The translations under genes were made by a program, and so were the position numbers. A DNA stretch of 64,000 nt from Brevundimonas sp. (GTDB lineage Bacteria > Pseudomonadota > Alphaproteobacteria > Caulobacterales > Caulobacteraceae). The DNA lies in assembly GCF_013912065.1 (NCBI RefSeq), contig NZ_JACESA010000006.1, forward strand, positions 1 through 64,000, in the 5' to 3' direction. Shown here piece by piece: positions 25,280 to 36,527 of this stretch. Position 1 is the stretch's first letter. Each line of letters starts with the position of its first letter. The notes beneath the pieces were generated by a model that saw only the letters and a program-made list of their open reading frames with translations, ran no database searches and had not been told where the DNA came from.

Positions 25280-26779
25280 TCAGATTTCCTGATTGAAGGC
25301 ACCGATTTCGGGATAGGCGGCCAGGCGCGGCTTGATCTCCTTGCGGAACAGGTCGCGCATGTCGTCCTCGGAGCGCATGCTCTCGACCACCACCACCAGC
25401 TCGGGCTTGTTCGACGAAGCCCGGACCAGGACCCAGGAGCCGTCCTCCAGGTGCACCCGCACGCCGTTGACGGTGATGGCCTCGAGGATCTTACGTCCCA
25501 GGATCTCGCCGCCGGCCTCGGCCAGATTGGAGTATTCCTTCACGATCCGCTCCAGCACGCCGTACTTCAGCTCGTCGTCGCAGTGGGGCGACATGGTCAG
25601 GCTGGTCCAGGCGTCCGGCAGGGCGGCCTTCAGTTCGCTGAGTGTTTTGCCCGGATTGCGGTCCAGCATGGCCAAAACCGCCCCGGCGGCCACCAGACCG
25701 TCGTCATAGCCATGGCCCAGATCGCCGGCCATGAAGAAATGGCCCGACTTCTCGAACCCGGCCAGGGCACCCAGTTCGGCGGTCTTGCGCTTGATGTAGG
25801 AGTGGCCCGTCTTCCAGTAGACCACTTCGGCGCCATTGGCCTTAAGGATTTCGTCGGTCTTGTAGAGGCCGGTCGACTTCACATCGACGACGAAGGTGCT
25901 GTCCGGATAGACCTTGGACAGGTCGCGGGCCAGCATCAGGCCGATCTTGTCGGCGAAGATCTCCTCGCCCGTGTCGTCCACCACCCCGCAACGGTCGCCG
26001 TCGCCGTCGAAGCCCAGGGCCAGGTCGGCGCCCGTCTCGCGCACCCGCTGGGCCATCTGCACCAGCATGGCGTGATCTTCCGGGTTCGGATTGTACTTGG
26101 GAAATGTGTAGTCGAGGTCGGTGTCCATCTCGATCACCTCGACGCCCATCCGGCGCAGCGCGTCGGGGGCGAAGGCGCCGGCCGTGCCGTTGCCGCAGGC
26201 GCAGACCACCTTCAGCGGCCGCTTGATCCGAACCTTGGAGGCGACGTCGGCGACATAGGTCTCGCGGAAGTCCTCGACCCGGACCAGTTTGCCGCCCGGC
26301 CGGGCCACGCCTTCGCCGTTCAGCACAATCTGCTTCAGCCGACCCATCTCTTCCGGCCCGAAGGTCAGCGGCTTGTTCGCCCCCATCTTGACCCCGGTCC
26401 AGCCGTTCTCGTTGTGGCTGGCGGTGACCATGGCGACGCAGGGCGCGTCCAGCTCGAACTGGCCGAAATAGGCCATCGGCGACAGGGCCAGACCGATGTC
26501 CAGCACCTCCATCCCGCCTTCCAGCAGGCCCAGGATCAGGGCCTGTTTGACGCTGAGGCTGTAGCTACGGAAATCATGCCCGACGACGATCTTCGGCGCG
26601 ACGCCGATCTCGTGAACATAGGTGGCCAGGCCCAGGCCCAAGGCCTGGATGCCGAGGAGGTTGATCTCCTTCTCCAGAATCCAGCGGGCGTCGTACTCTC
26701 GGAAACCTGTCGGCTTCATCAGGGCCTGGGTCTCATAGGCCGCTGTGTTCGGCTTCAGGTCTGGGCGCGGCTTGAGCAT
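25280..26779 (-). CDS. manB: Phosphoglucomutase/phosphomannomutase
   Basis: Alpha-D-phosphohexomutase of 499 residues interconverting hexose 6- and 1-phosphates, which feeds both CDP-glucose (glucose 1-phosphate) and GDP-mannose (mannose 1-phosphate). The phosphoserine loop is TASHNENGWTGVKMG near residue 140, the metal loop DGDGDRCGVVD near 260, the sugar-binding loop GFEKSGHFF near 345, and a phosphate loop of the RASSNKPE type near 455. It is the first clearly high-GC gene next to the low-GC locus. The 25,099-25,279 gap between it and the convergent glycosyltransferase shows no terminator hairpin. Which hexose it prefers cannot be told. Confidence 0.92.
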   Translation of the reverse strand: MLKPRPDLKPNTAAYETQALMKPTGFREYDARWILEKEINLLGIQALGLGLATYVHEIGVAPKIVVGHDFRSYSLSVKQALILGLLEGGMEVLDIGLALSPMAYFGQFELDAPCVAMVTASHNENGWTGVKMGANKPLTFGPEEMGRLKQIVLNGEGVARPGGKLVRVEDFRETYVADVASKVRIKRPLKVVCACGNGTAGAFAPDALRRMGVEVIEMDTDLDYTFPKYNPNPEDHAMLVQMAQRVRETGADLALGFDGDGDRCGVVDDTGEEIFADKIGLMLARDLSKVYPDSTFVVDVKSTGLYKTDEILKANGAEVVYWKTGHSYIKRKTAELGALAGFEKSGHFFMAGDLGHGYDDGLVAAGAVLAMLDRNPGKTLSELKAALPDAWTSLTMSPHCDDELKYGVLERIVKEYSNLAEAGGEILGRKILEAITVNGVRVHLEDGSWVLVRASSNKPELVVVVESMRSEDDMRDLFRKEIKPRLAAYPEIGAFNQEI

Positions 26780-26829
26780 GGCTCTTCCTTGGGCGATCTG
26801 ACTTAAGGTGATTGATGACGCGCGTCCGC

Positions 26830-27915
26830 TCAGGCCGCGGCGCGCTTTCTGATCCGGGCGATGCGGCGAAGGCGGCGCCAGAAGCGGCCGCGCTCGGGTT
26901 CGGGGTAGGGTTCAAGGTTTTCGACGAACTGCTCGGCCGAGGCGCGCCAGCTGAACTTCTCAGCGTAGGCGCGGACGTCGCGGCGGTCGAGCTCGAGACA
27001 TTTCAGGCAGGCGGTCTTCAGATCCTTGTCGACCACCCCCGCGTTCGAGCCCGGTATGATGTCGATCGGCCCGTGGGCCGGATAGGCGGCGACCGGCGTG
27101 CCGGCGGCCATGGCCTCGAGAATCACCAGTCCGAAGGTGTCGGTCCAACTGGGGAAGACGAAGACGTCCGCGTCGCGGAAGCAGCGGGCCAGGTCGTCGC
27201 CGAACCGGGCGCCCAGGAATTTGGCCTCTGGATACTTTTCCTGAAGCTCGGCCCGCGCCGGGCCGTCGCCGACGATGATCTTGGTGCCCGGCAGGTCCAG
27301 TTCGAGGAAGGCCTCGATGTTCTTCTCAACCGCCACCCGGCCGACATTGAGGAAGAAGGGCCGGGGCCAGTCCTTTCCGCCCATCTCGTCGTAGATGCGA
27401 TCCAGGTCCGGGTTGAACATCTCGGTGTCGACGCCCCGCGACCAGGGCGAGACGTTCTTGAAGCCATGCTCGACCAGTTCGTCGCGCAGGGTCGGCGTCG
27501 CCACCATCAGCCGGCCGGACGGCTTGTGGAACCATTTCATATAGGCGTAGCCGACCTGGACCGGAATCGGGAACCGGGCCGAGACATATTCGGGGAATTT
27601 GGTGTGGTAGCTGGTCGTGAACGGCAGTTTCCACTCCACGCAGATCCGCCGTGTGGCGATGCCGATAGGACCCTCGGTGGCGATATGGACGGCCTCGGGC
27701 TCGAAGGCGCGCAGCATTTCGCGAATCTCTTCCTCCGCCCCGAGCGCCAGCCGGATTTCCGGATAGGTCGGGCAGGGAATGGTCTTGAACAGGCTGGGTT
27801 CGATGACCTCGACCTCATGGCCCATGCCGCGACATTCCGCGACCGTGCGGGTCAGGGTGCGGACGACGCCGTTGACCTGAGGTTCCCAGGCGTCGGTGGC
27901 CAGAACGATGCGCAT
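26830..27915 (-). CDS. Glycosyltransferase family 4, MgtA/SqdX-like
   Basis: A 361-residue GT-B enzyme with the opening RIVLATDAWEPQVNGVVRTL and the segments HIATEGPIGIATRR, TTSYHTKFPEYVSAR, RLMVATPTLRDEL and SRGVDTEMF, all typical of the group containing GDP-mannose-dependent mannosyltransferases and diacylglycerol glycosyltransferases. The donor site has FFLNVGRVAVEKNIEAFLELDLPG and the E-x7-E motif in SWTDTFGLVILEAMAAG. A basic tail (RKRAAA) could touch the membrane. It lies between phosphomannomutase and manC on the same strand, so use of GDP-mannose is plausible. Its GC-rich codon use shows it is core, not part of the transferred locus. Confidence 0.85.
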   Translation of the reverse strand: MRIVLATDAWEPQVNGVVRTLTRTVAECRGMGHEVEVIEPSLFKTIPCPTYPEIRLALGAEEEIREMLRAFEPEAVHIATEGPIGIATRRICVEWKLPFTTSYHTKFPEYVSARFPIPVQVGYAYMKWFHKPSGRLMVATPTLRDELVEHGFKNVSPWSRGVDTEMFNPDLDRIYDEMGGKDWPRPFFLNVGRVAVEKNIEAFLELDLPGTKIIVGDGPARAELQEKYPEAKFLGARFGDDLARCFRDADVFVFPSWTDTFGLVILEAMAAGTPVAAYPAHGPIDIIPGSNAGVVDKDLKTACLKCLELDRRDVRAYAEKFSWRASAEQFVENLEPYPEPERGRFWRRLRRIARIRKRAAA

Positions 27916-28000
27916 TGAGGCGGGCGGACCCTGAGCCGTTAAGTAAGGGCGGAACTTCTAGACGGTTCGAATGACGAAGGCGAGACGGATACGAGGCATC

Positions 28001-30217
28001 TCAGAACAGTTCGAGCGCCGAAGTCAGTTCTGGTTTGAGGGCTCCAAGCGACATCCTGACTTGAGCGTAGGCGGCCATGATGTGGTAGAAGGAGCTGGCG
28101 GGGGCCGGTTCGTCCATGAAGCTCCCTGTCTCCAGCATCTTGTCACGCCACAAACCGGCCGGGGTCAGGTAGAGCCAGAGGGCCTTCTGCGCGCGCTCGG
28201 CTTGAGTCAGGCTCAGGTCCCGACGACCGTCGTCGGTCAGAATGGCGAGGATCAGCGAGGCCTTCAGCCATTCGGTCTGCGGCCACAGTCTGGCCCTGGC
28301 GTTGCGGACGCCACCCTCCACATCGAGGGCGTCGATCGCCACGCCACGCTTCGGATCGACTCCTTTCAGTCCGCCTTCGTAAAGACGCCAAGCGACCTCC
28401 AGGACGTCGGGCGCAGAACGGGCACGGGCGTAGCGGGCGAGCAGCCAGGCCCATTCGAACTGATGTCCCGGCTCCACGAGCGAACCATCCAGGCCGGGGG
28501 CTGGGGACCAGTCGGACGAGAAAAATTCTCGTAGCAGTCCGGTTCCCGCGTCGATGAACTTTGAGCGGGCGAGGATGACGATCCGATCGGCCAGCACATT
28601 CCAACCTGAGTCGCCGCCGGCCTCTTCCCAGGCCAGGGCCGCCTCCAACAAATGCATGTGGGCGTTCGACTGATAGGGATGAGGGCCGACCTCGATCAAT
28701 CCGCCTTCCGAAGGACCGTTTTCGAGCAGATGATCCCGGATCGCGACGGCCTGCTGTTCCGCGACAAGTTCCGGCATCGTCTGCCAGGCGCCGGCGAGGG
28801 CGAACATCAGGAAGGCCTGGTCGTAAAGCGCGACCGTTTCATCCAGCGGATCACCAGACGCCGACAACTGAGCCCGCATGAGTCCTTCAGAATTGAGCGA
28901 GCGTCGGTTCAGCCATTCCAGGCCGCTCCTGACCGTCGCCTGCCAAGGCCCCGCCCATCCGAGACGCCCTGCTTCGGCGTAAACCTGTATCTGGCGCGCT
29001 TGGACGCGGGCCCGCCGCACCGCGCCGAGTTGTCGTCCGTCCTGCCCCAGCAATTCCTCAAAACCGCCCTCTGTATTCTGACCTAAAGTACACCAGGTAG
29101 GCAGCGCCGCCTGTCGCATCCAGGATGCGAACCGAACGGCCCCGTCGGCCAAGGCCTCTTCCTGGGGAACAGGAAAGTCCAGGTGATGTGGTGAGAACGT
29201 TTTCAGACGTTCGACAACCTTCTTGACGTCTTGACTGCGTTTGAGGTCGGTGACCAGGACAGCGTCCTTCTCGACGATAATGCCGAGATTGGAAACGCCG
29301 ATGGCCGCCACCATCACGCCGTCGCAGGCACGCACCAGGCAATTGTCAGCATCTTCAAATATATGAAGTCCGACATCGCCTTCACCTGTCTTATGCACCG
29401 AATCCCAGGCGCCGAGATCGGACCATTCGAAATCGACCGGGAGGACCGACGCGCGTCGCGTCTTTTCCATGACGGCGTAGTCGATCGAGATCTTGGGCGC
29501 GGTGGCGAAGCGCCGGCTCATGAAAACGGCACCGCCGTCTAGGGTCGCCTCGTCCAGGGCTTCCGCCACCGTCTCCGCCAATCCCGCTGTCGTCTGCGTG
29601 ATCTCGTCGCGGAGAATGTCGGCCCGGACTATAAAATTGCCGCTGTTCCAGAGATATCCTTCGGCGATATATCGCTCAGCAGTGGCGACATCGGGCTTTT
29701 CAACGAAAGACTGCACTTTGGACAAGCCGGCCGAAACTGGCGCTATATAGCCATAGGCGGAGGAAGGACCGGTCGGGACTACGCCGAGTGTGACGATGCG
29801 ACCTTCGGCGGCCGCCTCCCCGGCGATCTTCGCCGCTTCCCGGAAGGCTGCGTCATCCGGGATGTGATGATCGGACGCGACGAACAGGTTCACAGCTTCC
29901 GCATTGTGGCGGAGTGTCCAGATCGCTGCGGCAGCCATGGCCGCCGCCGAATCCCGGCCTTCGGGCTCCAGTAGAACGACTGCGTTCCGGCCGATTTCAT
30001 TTAGCTGGTCGCGAATGGCCTGATGGTGGACCACTCCACCCACAACGATCAGTTCGCCTGAAGGTCCGATCAAGGGAGCGACACGCTCCACCGTCTCTTG
30101 GAACAACGAACGGTTGCCTGCGAGAGGAATGAACTGTTTTGGCCTGGAAGGGCGGGACGCGGGCCAGAGACGCGTTCCGGAACCACCACACATGATCACG
30201 GGGAAAATTACCGGCAT
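28001..30217 (-). CDS. manC: Mannose-1-phosphate guanylyltransferase fused to an AGE-type phosphomannose isomerase domain
   Basis: Residues about 1-350 are GDP-mannose pyrophosphorylase: VIMCGGSGTRLWPASRPSRPKQF, VVLLEPEGRDSAAAMA, AYGYIAP, SFVEKPDV, WNSGNFI and FEWSDLGAWDS. Residues about 365-735 match the AGE/mannose-isomerase alpha-barrel: RRARVQARQIQVYAEAG, YDQAFLMFAL, SNAHMHLLEAALAWEE, VEPGHQFEWAWLL (catalytic His) and LWPQTEWLKASL. Type II ManC proteins usually have a cupin isomerase at this end, so the AGE domain is a replacement. The fusion could take fructose 6-phosphate to GDP-mannose together with the phosphomannomutase. The ATG at 30217 has GAGGAA upstream; the longer frame from 30244 is less likely. 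Confidence 0.9.
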   Translation of the reverse strand: MPVIFPVIMCGGSGTRLWPASRPSRPKQFIPLAGNRSLFQETVERVAPLIGPSGELIVVGGVVHHQAIRDQLNEIGRNAVVLLEPEGRDSAAAMAAAAIWTLRHNAEAVNLFVASDHHIPDDAAFREAAKIAGEAAAEGRIVTLGVVPTGPSSAYGYIAPVSAGLSKVQSFVEKPDVATAERYIAEGYLWNSGNFIVRADILRDEITQTTAGLAETVAEALDEATLDGGAVFMSRRFATAPKISIDYAVMEKTRRASVLPVDFEWSDLGAWDSVHKTGEGDVGLHIFEDADNCLVRACDGVMVAAIGVSNLGIIVEKDAVLVTDLKRSQDVKKVVERLKTFSPHHLDFPVPQEEALADGAVRFASWMRQAALPTWCTLGQNTEGGFEELLGQDGRQLGAVRRARVQARQIQVYAEAGRLGWAGPWQATVRSGLEWLNRRSLNSEGLMRAQLSASGDPLDETVALYDQAFLMFALAGAWQTMPELVAEQQAVAIRDHLLENGPSEGGLIEVGPHPYQSNAHMHLLEAALAWEEAGGDSGWNVLADRIVILARSKFIDAGTGLLREFFSSDWSPAPGLDGSLVEPGHQFEWAWLLARYARARSAPDVLEVAWRLYEGGLKGVDPKRGVAIDALDVEGGVRNARARLWPQTEWLKASLILAILTDDGRRDLSLTQAERAQKALWLYLTPAGLWRDKMLETGSFMDEPAPASSFYHIMAAYAQVRMSLGALKPELTSALELF

Positions 30218-30332
30218 CGATTCCTCGCCACCCAATCCATCCAACAGACCGAGGCTTTACGAGACTGGTTCGCGAACGTCACCCCAATAAAATCACCGCA
30301 AAGCTTTATGGTTGATGCCTTTCGCGTGTGTT

Positions 30333-30794
30333 TTACAACGGCAACACCGTCGTCGATTTCACCTCCTCCAGCACCGCATAGGTCCGCGTCTCCCGGACGC
30401 CGGGCATCCGCACCAAGACGTCGCCAAGGAAGGCGCGATAGGCGTCCATGTCGCCGACGCGGGCCTTGATCAGATAGTCGAAACCGCCCGCGACCATATG
30501 GCATTCCAGTACTTCGGGCTGGCTGCGCACGGCGACAGCGAAGGCGTCGAAGACGTCGCCGGTGGTTCGGTCCAGCAGGACCTCGACAAAGATCAGCAGA
30601 TCGCGGCCGACCTGGGTCGGGTCGACCATGGCGGCGTAACCGGTGATGATCTTCTTTTCGCGCAGGCGTTTGACCCGCTCGAAACAGGCGGCCGGCGAGA
30701 GGTTGCAGCGTCGCGCCAGCTCGGCGTTGGAGATGCGGGCGTCGGTCTGAAGCACTCGCAGGATGCGGCGATCGACCGCGTCAATATCACTCAT
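30333..30794 (-). CDS. Lrp/AsnC-family transcriptional regulator, probable regulator of putA
   Basis: A 153-residue feast/famine regulator. It has an N-terminal helix-turn-helix (DRRILRVLQTDARISNAELARRCNLSPAACFERVKRL) and a C-terminal RAM ligand-binding domain (VLECHMVAGGFDYLIKARVGDMDAY, VRETRTY). It is divergent from putA with about 110 bases between the starts. In other alphaproteobacteria an Lrp-type PutR placed like this activates putA in response to proline. The start at ATG 30794 gives MSDIDAVDRR; a Met five codons earlier is possible. Binding sites were not identified in the intergenic gap. Confidence 0.9.
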   Translation of the reverse strand: MSDIDAVDRRILRVLQTDARISNAELARRCNLSPAACFERVKRLREKKIITGYAAMVDPTQVGRDLLIFVEVLLDRTTGDVFDAFAVAVRSQPEVLECHMVAGGFDYLIKARVGDMDAYRAFLGDVLVRMPGVRETRTYAVLEEVKSTTVLPL

Positions 30795-30905
30795 CGGAAA
30801 ACAAATCACATGGCCGAAGAATCATCGGCCCAGGCGCATATCATACGAAGCACCTTCCCGAAACTCGGGGATATACGGCGGAAATCCACAGGACATGACA
30901 AGCCC

Positions 30906-33900
30906 ATGACGCCCGCCGCCTTTTCGCCTTCGAGCCTGGCCGTTTGGGACGGGCTGGACCATCGTAAATTCCACGACGAGCGCGCCGCCGTCGCCGACAA
31001 TCTGGCGCGCACGCCGCTGGACGCCGCCGAGCGCGCGGCCGTGGTCGCGGAAGCCACGGCCCTGGTCGAGCAGGCCCGCCGCAGTCAGAAGAAACAGGGG
31101 GTGGTCGAAAGCTTCCTGCAGCAGTTCAGCCTGGGCACGCGGGAGGGCCTGGCCCTGATGTGCCTGGCCGAGGCCCTGCTGCGCGTGCCTGACGAAGAGA
31201 CCCGCGATCGGCTGATCGCCGAGAAGATCGGCTCGGCCGACTGGGCCAGCCACCTGGGCCAGTCGGACAGCCTGTTCGTCAACGCCTCGACCTGGGGACT
31301 GATGCTGACGGGCAAACTGGTCGATGTCGACGACGAGGCGCGCAGCGACCTGCCCGGCTTTCTGAAGCGGATCGCCGGCCGCCTGGGCGAGCCGGTCATC
31401 CGTCAGGCGGTGGCGACCGCGGTCAAGATCATGGGCGAACAGTTCGTCGTCGGCCGCACCATCCAGGCCGCGCTGAAACGGTCGAACAAGGAAGGCTGGC
31501 TGTGCAGTTTCGACATGCTGGGCGAGGGAGCCCGCACCGTCGCCGACGCCGACCGCTACGAGAAGATCTACGCCGACGCCATCGAGGCCGTGGGCAGGAC
31601 GTCGAAGGGCCAGGGGCCCGAGCACGGCCACGGCGTCTCAGTGAAACTGTCGGCCCTGTCGCCCCGCTATGAGGCGACGCACGAGGACGGGGTCTGGGAC
31701 AATCTCTATCCCCGCGTCCTGCGCCTGGCCCAGATCGCGGCGAAACACGACATCAACTTCACCATGGACGCCGAGGAGGCGGACCGACTGGCCCTGTCGC
31801 TGAAACTGCTGGATCGGCTGGCCCATGAGCCCAGCCTGGGCGGCTGGACCGGGCTGGGCCTGGCGGTTCAGGCCTATCAGAAGCGTGGGCTGGAAACGGT
31901 CGAACGGGTCGCCGACCTGGCCCGTCGCTCGGGCCGCCGGCTGATGGTGCGTCTGGTCAAGGGCGCCTATTGGGACACCGAGATCAAACGCGCCCAACTA
32001 CATGGTCGAACGGACTATCCGGTCTTCACCACCAAGGCGGCGACCGACCTGAACTATCTGGTCTGCGCCCACGCCATGATCGCCGCCTCGCCGGCGATCT
32101 ATTCCCAGTTCGCCAGCCACAACGCCCATACCCTGGCCGCCGTGCGTCGCATGGCGCGGGACCGGGGCGTCGCGGTCGAGCACCAGCGCCTGCACGGCAT
32201 GGGTGAGGCGCTTTACGACGCCGCGCGCGAGGCCTGGACCGATGAGACCGTCATCGTCCGCGCCTATGCTCCCGTGGGAGGGCATGAGGAGCTGCTGCCC
32301 TATCTGGTGCGGCGCCTGCTGGAAAACGGCGCCAACTCCTCCTTCGTCCACGCCCTCCTGGACGAGCGCGTGCCCGCCTCGGCCGTGGCGGCCGATCCCA
32401 TCTCCCTGGTCGAGCAGGCGCCCGACCGTCACCCCAAGATTCCGGTTCCCAAAGACATGTACGGCGATCGTCAGAACTCCCTCGGCCGCGACTATTCCCA
32501 GGCGGCGGATCGCGACGCCCACGCCCGGGCGCTGGACATGCTGGATCGCGAAAAACTGACCTCCGGCCCCATCGTCGGCGGCAAGTTGCGCGCCGGGATC
32601 GCGCCCCAGGACGTGACCAATCCGTTCGACCGGTCCCAGGTTCTGGGTCATGCGTCGGAAGCGGAAGCCGCCGACATCGACGCCGCCGTCCACGCCGCGG
32701 CGCAGGCCCAGGTCGGCTGGGACCGTCAGGGCGGGGCCAAACGCGCCGTGGTCCTGCGGGCCATGGCCGACGCGCTGGAGGCCGATCTGGATCGTCTGGT
32801 CGCCCTGCTCAGCCGCGAGGCGGGCAAGACCCTGAACGACGGCGTCGCCGAGGTGCGCGAGGCCGCCGACTTCTGCCGCTACTACGCCCTGCTGGCCGAA
32901 CGCGATTTCACCGCCCCCCAGACCCTGAAGGGCCCGACCGGCGAGACCAATCAGTTGATCCTGCACGGCCGGGGCGTCTTCGCCGCCATCAGCCCGTGGA
33001 ACTTCCCCCTGGCCATCTTCACGGGCCAGATCGCCGCCGCCCTGGCCGCCGGCAACGCCGTCCTGGCCAAGCCCGCCGAACAGACGCCCCTGATCGCCGC
33101 GGAGGCTGTGCGCCTGTACCACAAGGCCGGTCTGAACCCCGACCTGCTGGCCCTGGTCCCCGGTCGCGGCGAGACGGTCGGCGCGGCCCTGGTCACCAAC
33201 CCCGGGATCGACGGCGTCGCCTTCACCGGCGGCACCGAAACGGCCGCCGCCATCAACCGCGCCATCGCCGCCCGCCCCGGCGCCATCATCCCCTTCATCG
33301 CCGAGACCGGCGGCCTGAACGGCATGTTCATCGACACCACGGCGCTGAAGGAACAGGTCATCGACGACGTCATCCAGTCGGCCTTCGGCTCGGCCGGCCA
33401 ACGCTGCTCGGCGCTACGCGTCCTCTATGTGCCCAAGGACTCGGCCGACGCCCTGATCGAAGGCCTGAAGGGCGCCCTGGCCGTCCAGACCGTCGGCGAC
33501 CCCGCCGATCCCAGGACCGACATCGGCCCGGTCATCGATCCCGAATCTCGCCGCGCCCTGGAAGCCCACGTCGAACGCCTGGCCCGCGAAGCCAGGATCG
33601 TCGCCCGCGCCGACCTGCCCATCGGCTCAGAGAAAGGCGACCTGTTCGCCCCCACCATCGCCGAGATCCCGACGCCCGACTTCCTGGAGCGCGAGGTGTT
33701 CGGCCCCATCCTGCACGTCTATCGCTACGACCCTTCCGACCTGAAGACCGTCGCCTCCAGACTGGCCACGCGCGGCTACGGCCTGACCCTGGGCGTCCAC
33801 AGCCGCATCGAGGCCTTCGCCGCCGAAGTCGTCGAGCTAGTCCCCGCCGGCAACGTCTATGTGAACCGCTCCATTACCGGCGCCGTGGTCGGCGTGCAAC

Positions 33901-34037
33901 CGTTCGGCGGCGAGGGATTATCGGGCACCGGTCCGAAGGCCGGCGGCCCCAACAGCCTGATCCGCTACGCCGCGGAAAAGGCGATCAGCGTGAACATCGC
34001 CGCCCAGGGGGGCGATCCAGCGCTGTTGAACTTGTAA
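30906..34037 (+). CDS. putA: Bifunctional proline dehydrogenase / delta-1-pyrroline-5-carboxylate dehydrogenase
   Basis: Oxidises proline to glutamate in two steps. Residues about 150-480 are the FAD-dependent proline dehydrogenase barrel: [33 protein letters not shown], and [20 protein letters not shown]. Residues about 545-1030 are the NAD-dependent aldehyde dehydrogenase: [49 protein letters not shown] (Glu), and [15 protein letters not shown] (nucleophile Cys). The 1043 residues include no N-terminal ribbon-helix-helix, so it is not self-regulating, in keeping with the divergent Lrp gene. ATG 30906 was chosen because earlier in-frame codons, including ATG 30810, would fill the promoter region. 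Confidence 0.95.
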   Translation: MTPAAFSPSSLAVWDGLDHRKFHDERAAVADNLARTPLDAAERAAVVAEATALVEQARRSQKKQGVVESFLQQFSLGTREGLALMCLAEALLRVPDEETRDRLIAEKIGSADWASHLGQSDSLFVNASTWGLMLTGKLVDVDDEARSDLPGFLKRIAGRLGEPVIRQAVATAVKIMGEQFVVGRTIQAALKRSNKEGWLCSFDMLGEGARTVADADRYEKIYADAIEAVGRTSKGQGPEHGHGVSVKLSALSPRYEATHEDGVWDNLYPRVLRLAQIAAKHDINFTMDAEEADRLALSLKLLDRLAHEPSLGGWTGLGLAVQAYQKRGLETVERVADLARRSGRRLMVRLVKGAYWDTEIKRAQLHGRTDYPVFTTKAATDLNYLVCAHAMIAASPAIYSQFASHNAHTLAAVRRMARDRGVAVEHQRLHGMGEALYDAAREAWTDETVIVRAYAPVGGHEELLPYLVRRLLENGANSSFVHALLDERVPASAVAADPISLVEQAPDRHPKIPVPKDMYGDRQNSLGRDYSQAADRDAHARALDMLDREKLTSGPIVGGKLRAGIAPQDVTNPFDRSQVLGHASEAEAADIDAAVHAAAQAQVGWDRQGGAKRAVVLRAMADALEADLDRLVALLSREAGKTLNDGVAEVREAADFCRYYALLAERDFTAPQTLKGPTGETNQLILHGRGVFAAISPWNFPLAIFTGQIAAALAAGNAVLAKPAEQTPLIAAEAVRLYHKAGLNPDLLALVPGRGETVGAALVTNPGIDGVAFTGGTETAAAINRAIAARPGAIIPFIAETGGLNGMFIDTTALKEQVIDDVIQSAFGSAGQRCSALRVLYVPKDSADALIEGLKGALAVQTVGDPADPRTDIGPVIDPESRRALEAHVERLAREARIVARADLPIGSEKGDLFAPTIAEIPTPDFLEREVFGPILHVYRYDPSDLKTVASRLATRGYGLTLGVHSRIEAFAAEVVELVPAGNVYVNRSITGAVVGVQPFGGEGLSGTGPKAGGPNSLIRYAAEKAISVNIAAQGGDPALLNL

Positions 34038-34087
34038 TATCCTTCCCGCGTGACTTCCCCCCCATCCCCCGCTATCTCGCGCCCGTG

Positions 34088-35017
34088 ATGAACGAAACAG
34101 AACGCCAGTCCGAGGAACGCAGCTGGGAGACGGCGAAGACGCTCGCCGAGGCCCTGCCCTATATCCAGGTCTATGACCGCGAGACCGTGGTCATCAAATA
34201 CGGCGGCCACGCCATGGGCGAGAGCGCGGTGGCGCGTCAGTTCGCGGCCGATGTGGTGCTGCTGAAGCTGATGGGGGTCAACCCGGTCGTGGTGCACGGC
34301 GGCGGGCCGCAGATCAGCGCCATGCTGGAAAAGGCGGGGGTGAAGTCCAGCTTCGTCGACGGGCTGAGGGTCACCGATCCGGCGACGATGGAGGTGGCCG
34401 AAATGGTCCTGTCCGGCGCCGTGAATAAAGAGATCGCCCACTGGATCACCATGGCGGGCAAGGAGGCCGACGTGCGCGGCGTCGGTCTGTCGGGCAAGGA
34501 CGCGGGCCTGCTGACGGTCGAAAAGACCCGCCGGACCAAACGCGATCCCGACAGCATGATCGAGCACGAGGTCGATCTGGGCTATGTCGGCGAACCCACC
34601 AAGGTGGATCCCAAGCTGATCAAGGGGCTGATCGCGTCGGAGACCGAGGACTGGGTTCCGGTCATCGCCCCGATCGGGGTGGCCGAGGACGGACAGACCT
34701 ATAACGTCAACGCCGACACGGTGGCGGGCGCAGTGGCGGGTTCGTTGGGTGCCAAACGGATGCTGCTGCTGACCGATGTGGCCGGCGTCAAGGGCGCCGA
34801 CGGCGAGATCATCCGCCAGATGACCCTTGAGGAAGCGCAAGGCCTGATCGACACCGGCGTCGCCAACGGCGGCATGATCCCCAAACTGGAGACGGCCATG
34901 GCCGCGGTGCGCGCCGGGGTCGAGGCCGTGGTCATCCTGGACGGCCGCCGACCGCACGCCATGCTGGTCGAACTGTTCACCGAATTCGGCGCCGGCACCC
35001 TGGTGAAGGCGTCTTGA
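34088..35017 (+). CDS. argB: Acetylglutamate kinase
   Basis: Phosphorylates N-acetylglutamate, the second step of arginine biosynthesis. The 309-residue protein has the amino-acid-kinase loop [13 protein letters not shown] near residue 35, [16 protein letters not shown] near 75, the [12 protein letters not shown] region near 135, [15 protein letters not shown] near 205 and [10 protein letters not shown] near 260. The start at ATG 34088 is the first that gives the family's N-terminal helix ([17 protein letters not shown]). The N-terminal helix is the kind found in arginine-sensitive enzymes. The stop overlaps the next start (TTGA at 35014-35017). Confidence 0.96.
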   Translation: MNETERQSEERSWETAKTLAEALPYIQVYDRETVVIKYGGHAMGESAVARQFAADVVLLKLMGVNPVVVHGGGPQISAMLEKAGVKSSFVDGLRVTDPATMEVAEMVLSGAVNKEIAHWITMAGKEADVRGVGLSGKDAGLLTVEKTRRTKRDPDSMIEHEVDLGYVGEPTKVDPKLIKGLIASETEDWVPVIAPIGVAEDGQTYNVNADTVAGAVAGSLGAKRMLLLTDVAGVKGADGEIIRQMTLEEAQGLIDTGVANGGMIPKLETAMAAVRAGVEAVVILDGRRPHAMLVELFTEFGAGTLVKAS

Positions 35018-35669
35018 ACGACCTGTCGCATGTCCGCGCCTGGGTGTTCGACATGGACGACACCCTGTATCCGCGCGACCAGGGGCTGATGTCCCTCGTC
35101 CAGGCGCGGATCAACGCCTATGTGGTCGAGGCCGTCGGGTTGGAGCCGCAGGAGGCGCGGGTGCTTCAGCGCCAGTTTCTGGACGAGCACGGCACGACCC
35201 TGGCCGGATTGATGGCCAATTATACGATCGATCCCGAGGACTTCCTGCACGCCGTCCATGATGTGCCGCTGGACGGGGTCGAGCCCAATCCGCGCCTGGC
35301 CGAACGGCTGAAATCCCTGCCGGGGCGCTGTTTCGTCTTCACCAACGGCGCGCGCGACTATGCGCACCGGGTTCTGGACCGGATTGGCGTCGCTGACTGT
35401 TTCGAAGGGGTGTTCGCCATCGAGGACGGCGACCTGACGCCCAAGCCTGCTCCTTCGGCTTTCCGCCGCATGATCGAACGATTTGATTTCGAACCCCGCA
35501 GCGCCGCCTTCTTCGAGGATACGCCGAAGAACCTGGAGCCGGCCAAGGCCCTGGGCATGGCGACCGTCCTGATCGGCGACGGCCACGGCAAGCCCCTCGG
35601 CGACCACATCGACCGGATCGCCCCCGACCTTCTGGACTTCCTCAACACCCTGACCTTCAAGGACGCCGC

Positions 35670-35673
<4 letters not shown>
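35014..35673 (+). CDS. Pyrimidine 5'-nucleotidase, HAD family
   Basis: A 219-residue haloacid-dehalogenase phosphatase of the SDT1-like pyrimidine nucleotidase group. Motif I is [13 protein letters not shown], with both catalytic aspartates. Motif II is [11 protein letters not shown], motif III the Lys in [10 protein letters not shown], and motif [15 protein letters not shown]. It likely dephosphorylates nucleoside monophosphates. The start is TTG at 35014, inside the argB stop, and the end overlaps the dapD start (ATGA), so it is co-translated with argB and dapD although it has no clear link to either pathway. This gene order recurs in related bacteria, from general knowledge. Confidence 0.88.

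Positions 35674-36527
<854 letters not shown>

Noticed and set aside
25451-27918. Two long open frames on the plus strand (about 450 and 370 codons) opposite the phosphohexomutase and glycosyltransferase genes
   Set aside because: They are antisense to genes with complete catalytic motifs, have skewed composition (His, Gln, Gly rich) and match no family. They arise from the third-position GC bias of the real genes.
30810-30905. An in-frame upstream ATG (30,810) as the putA start
   Set aside because: It would extend the protein into the lrp-putA regulatory gap, and the added residues do not resemble PutA N-termini.
31998-34957. Long minus-strand open frames opposite putA and argB
   Set aside because: Antisense shadows of conserved enzymes; no ribosome-binding sites or recognisable domains.
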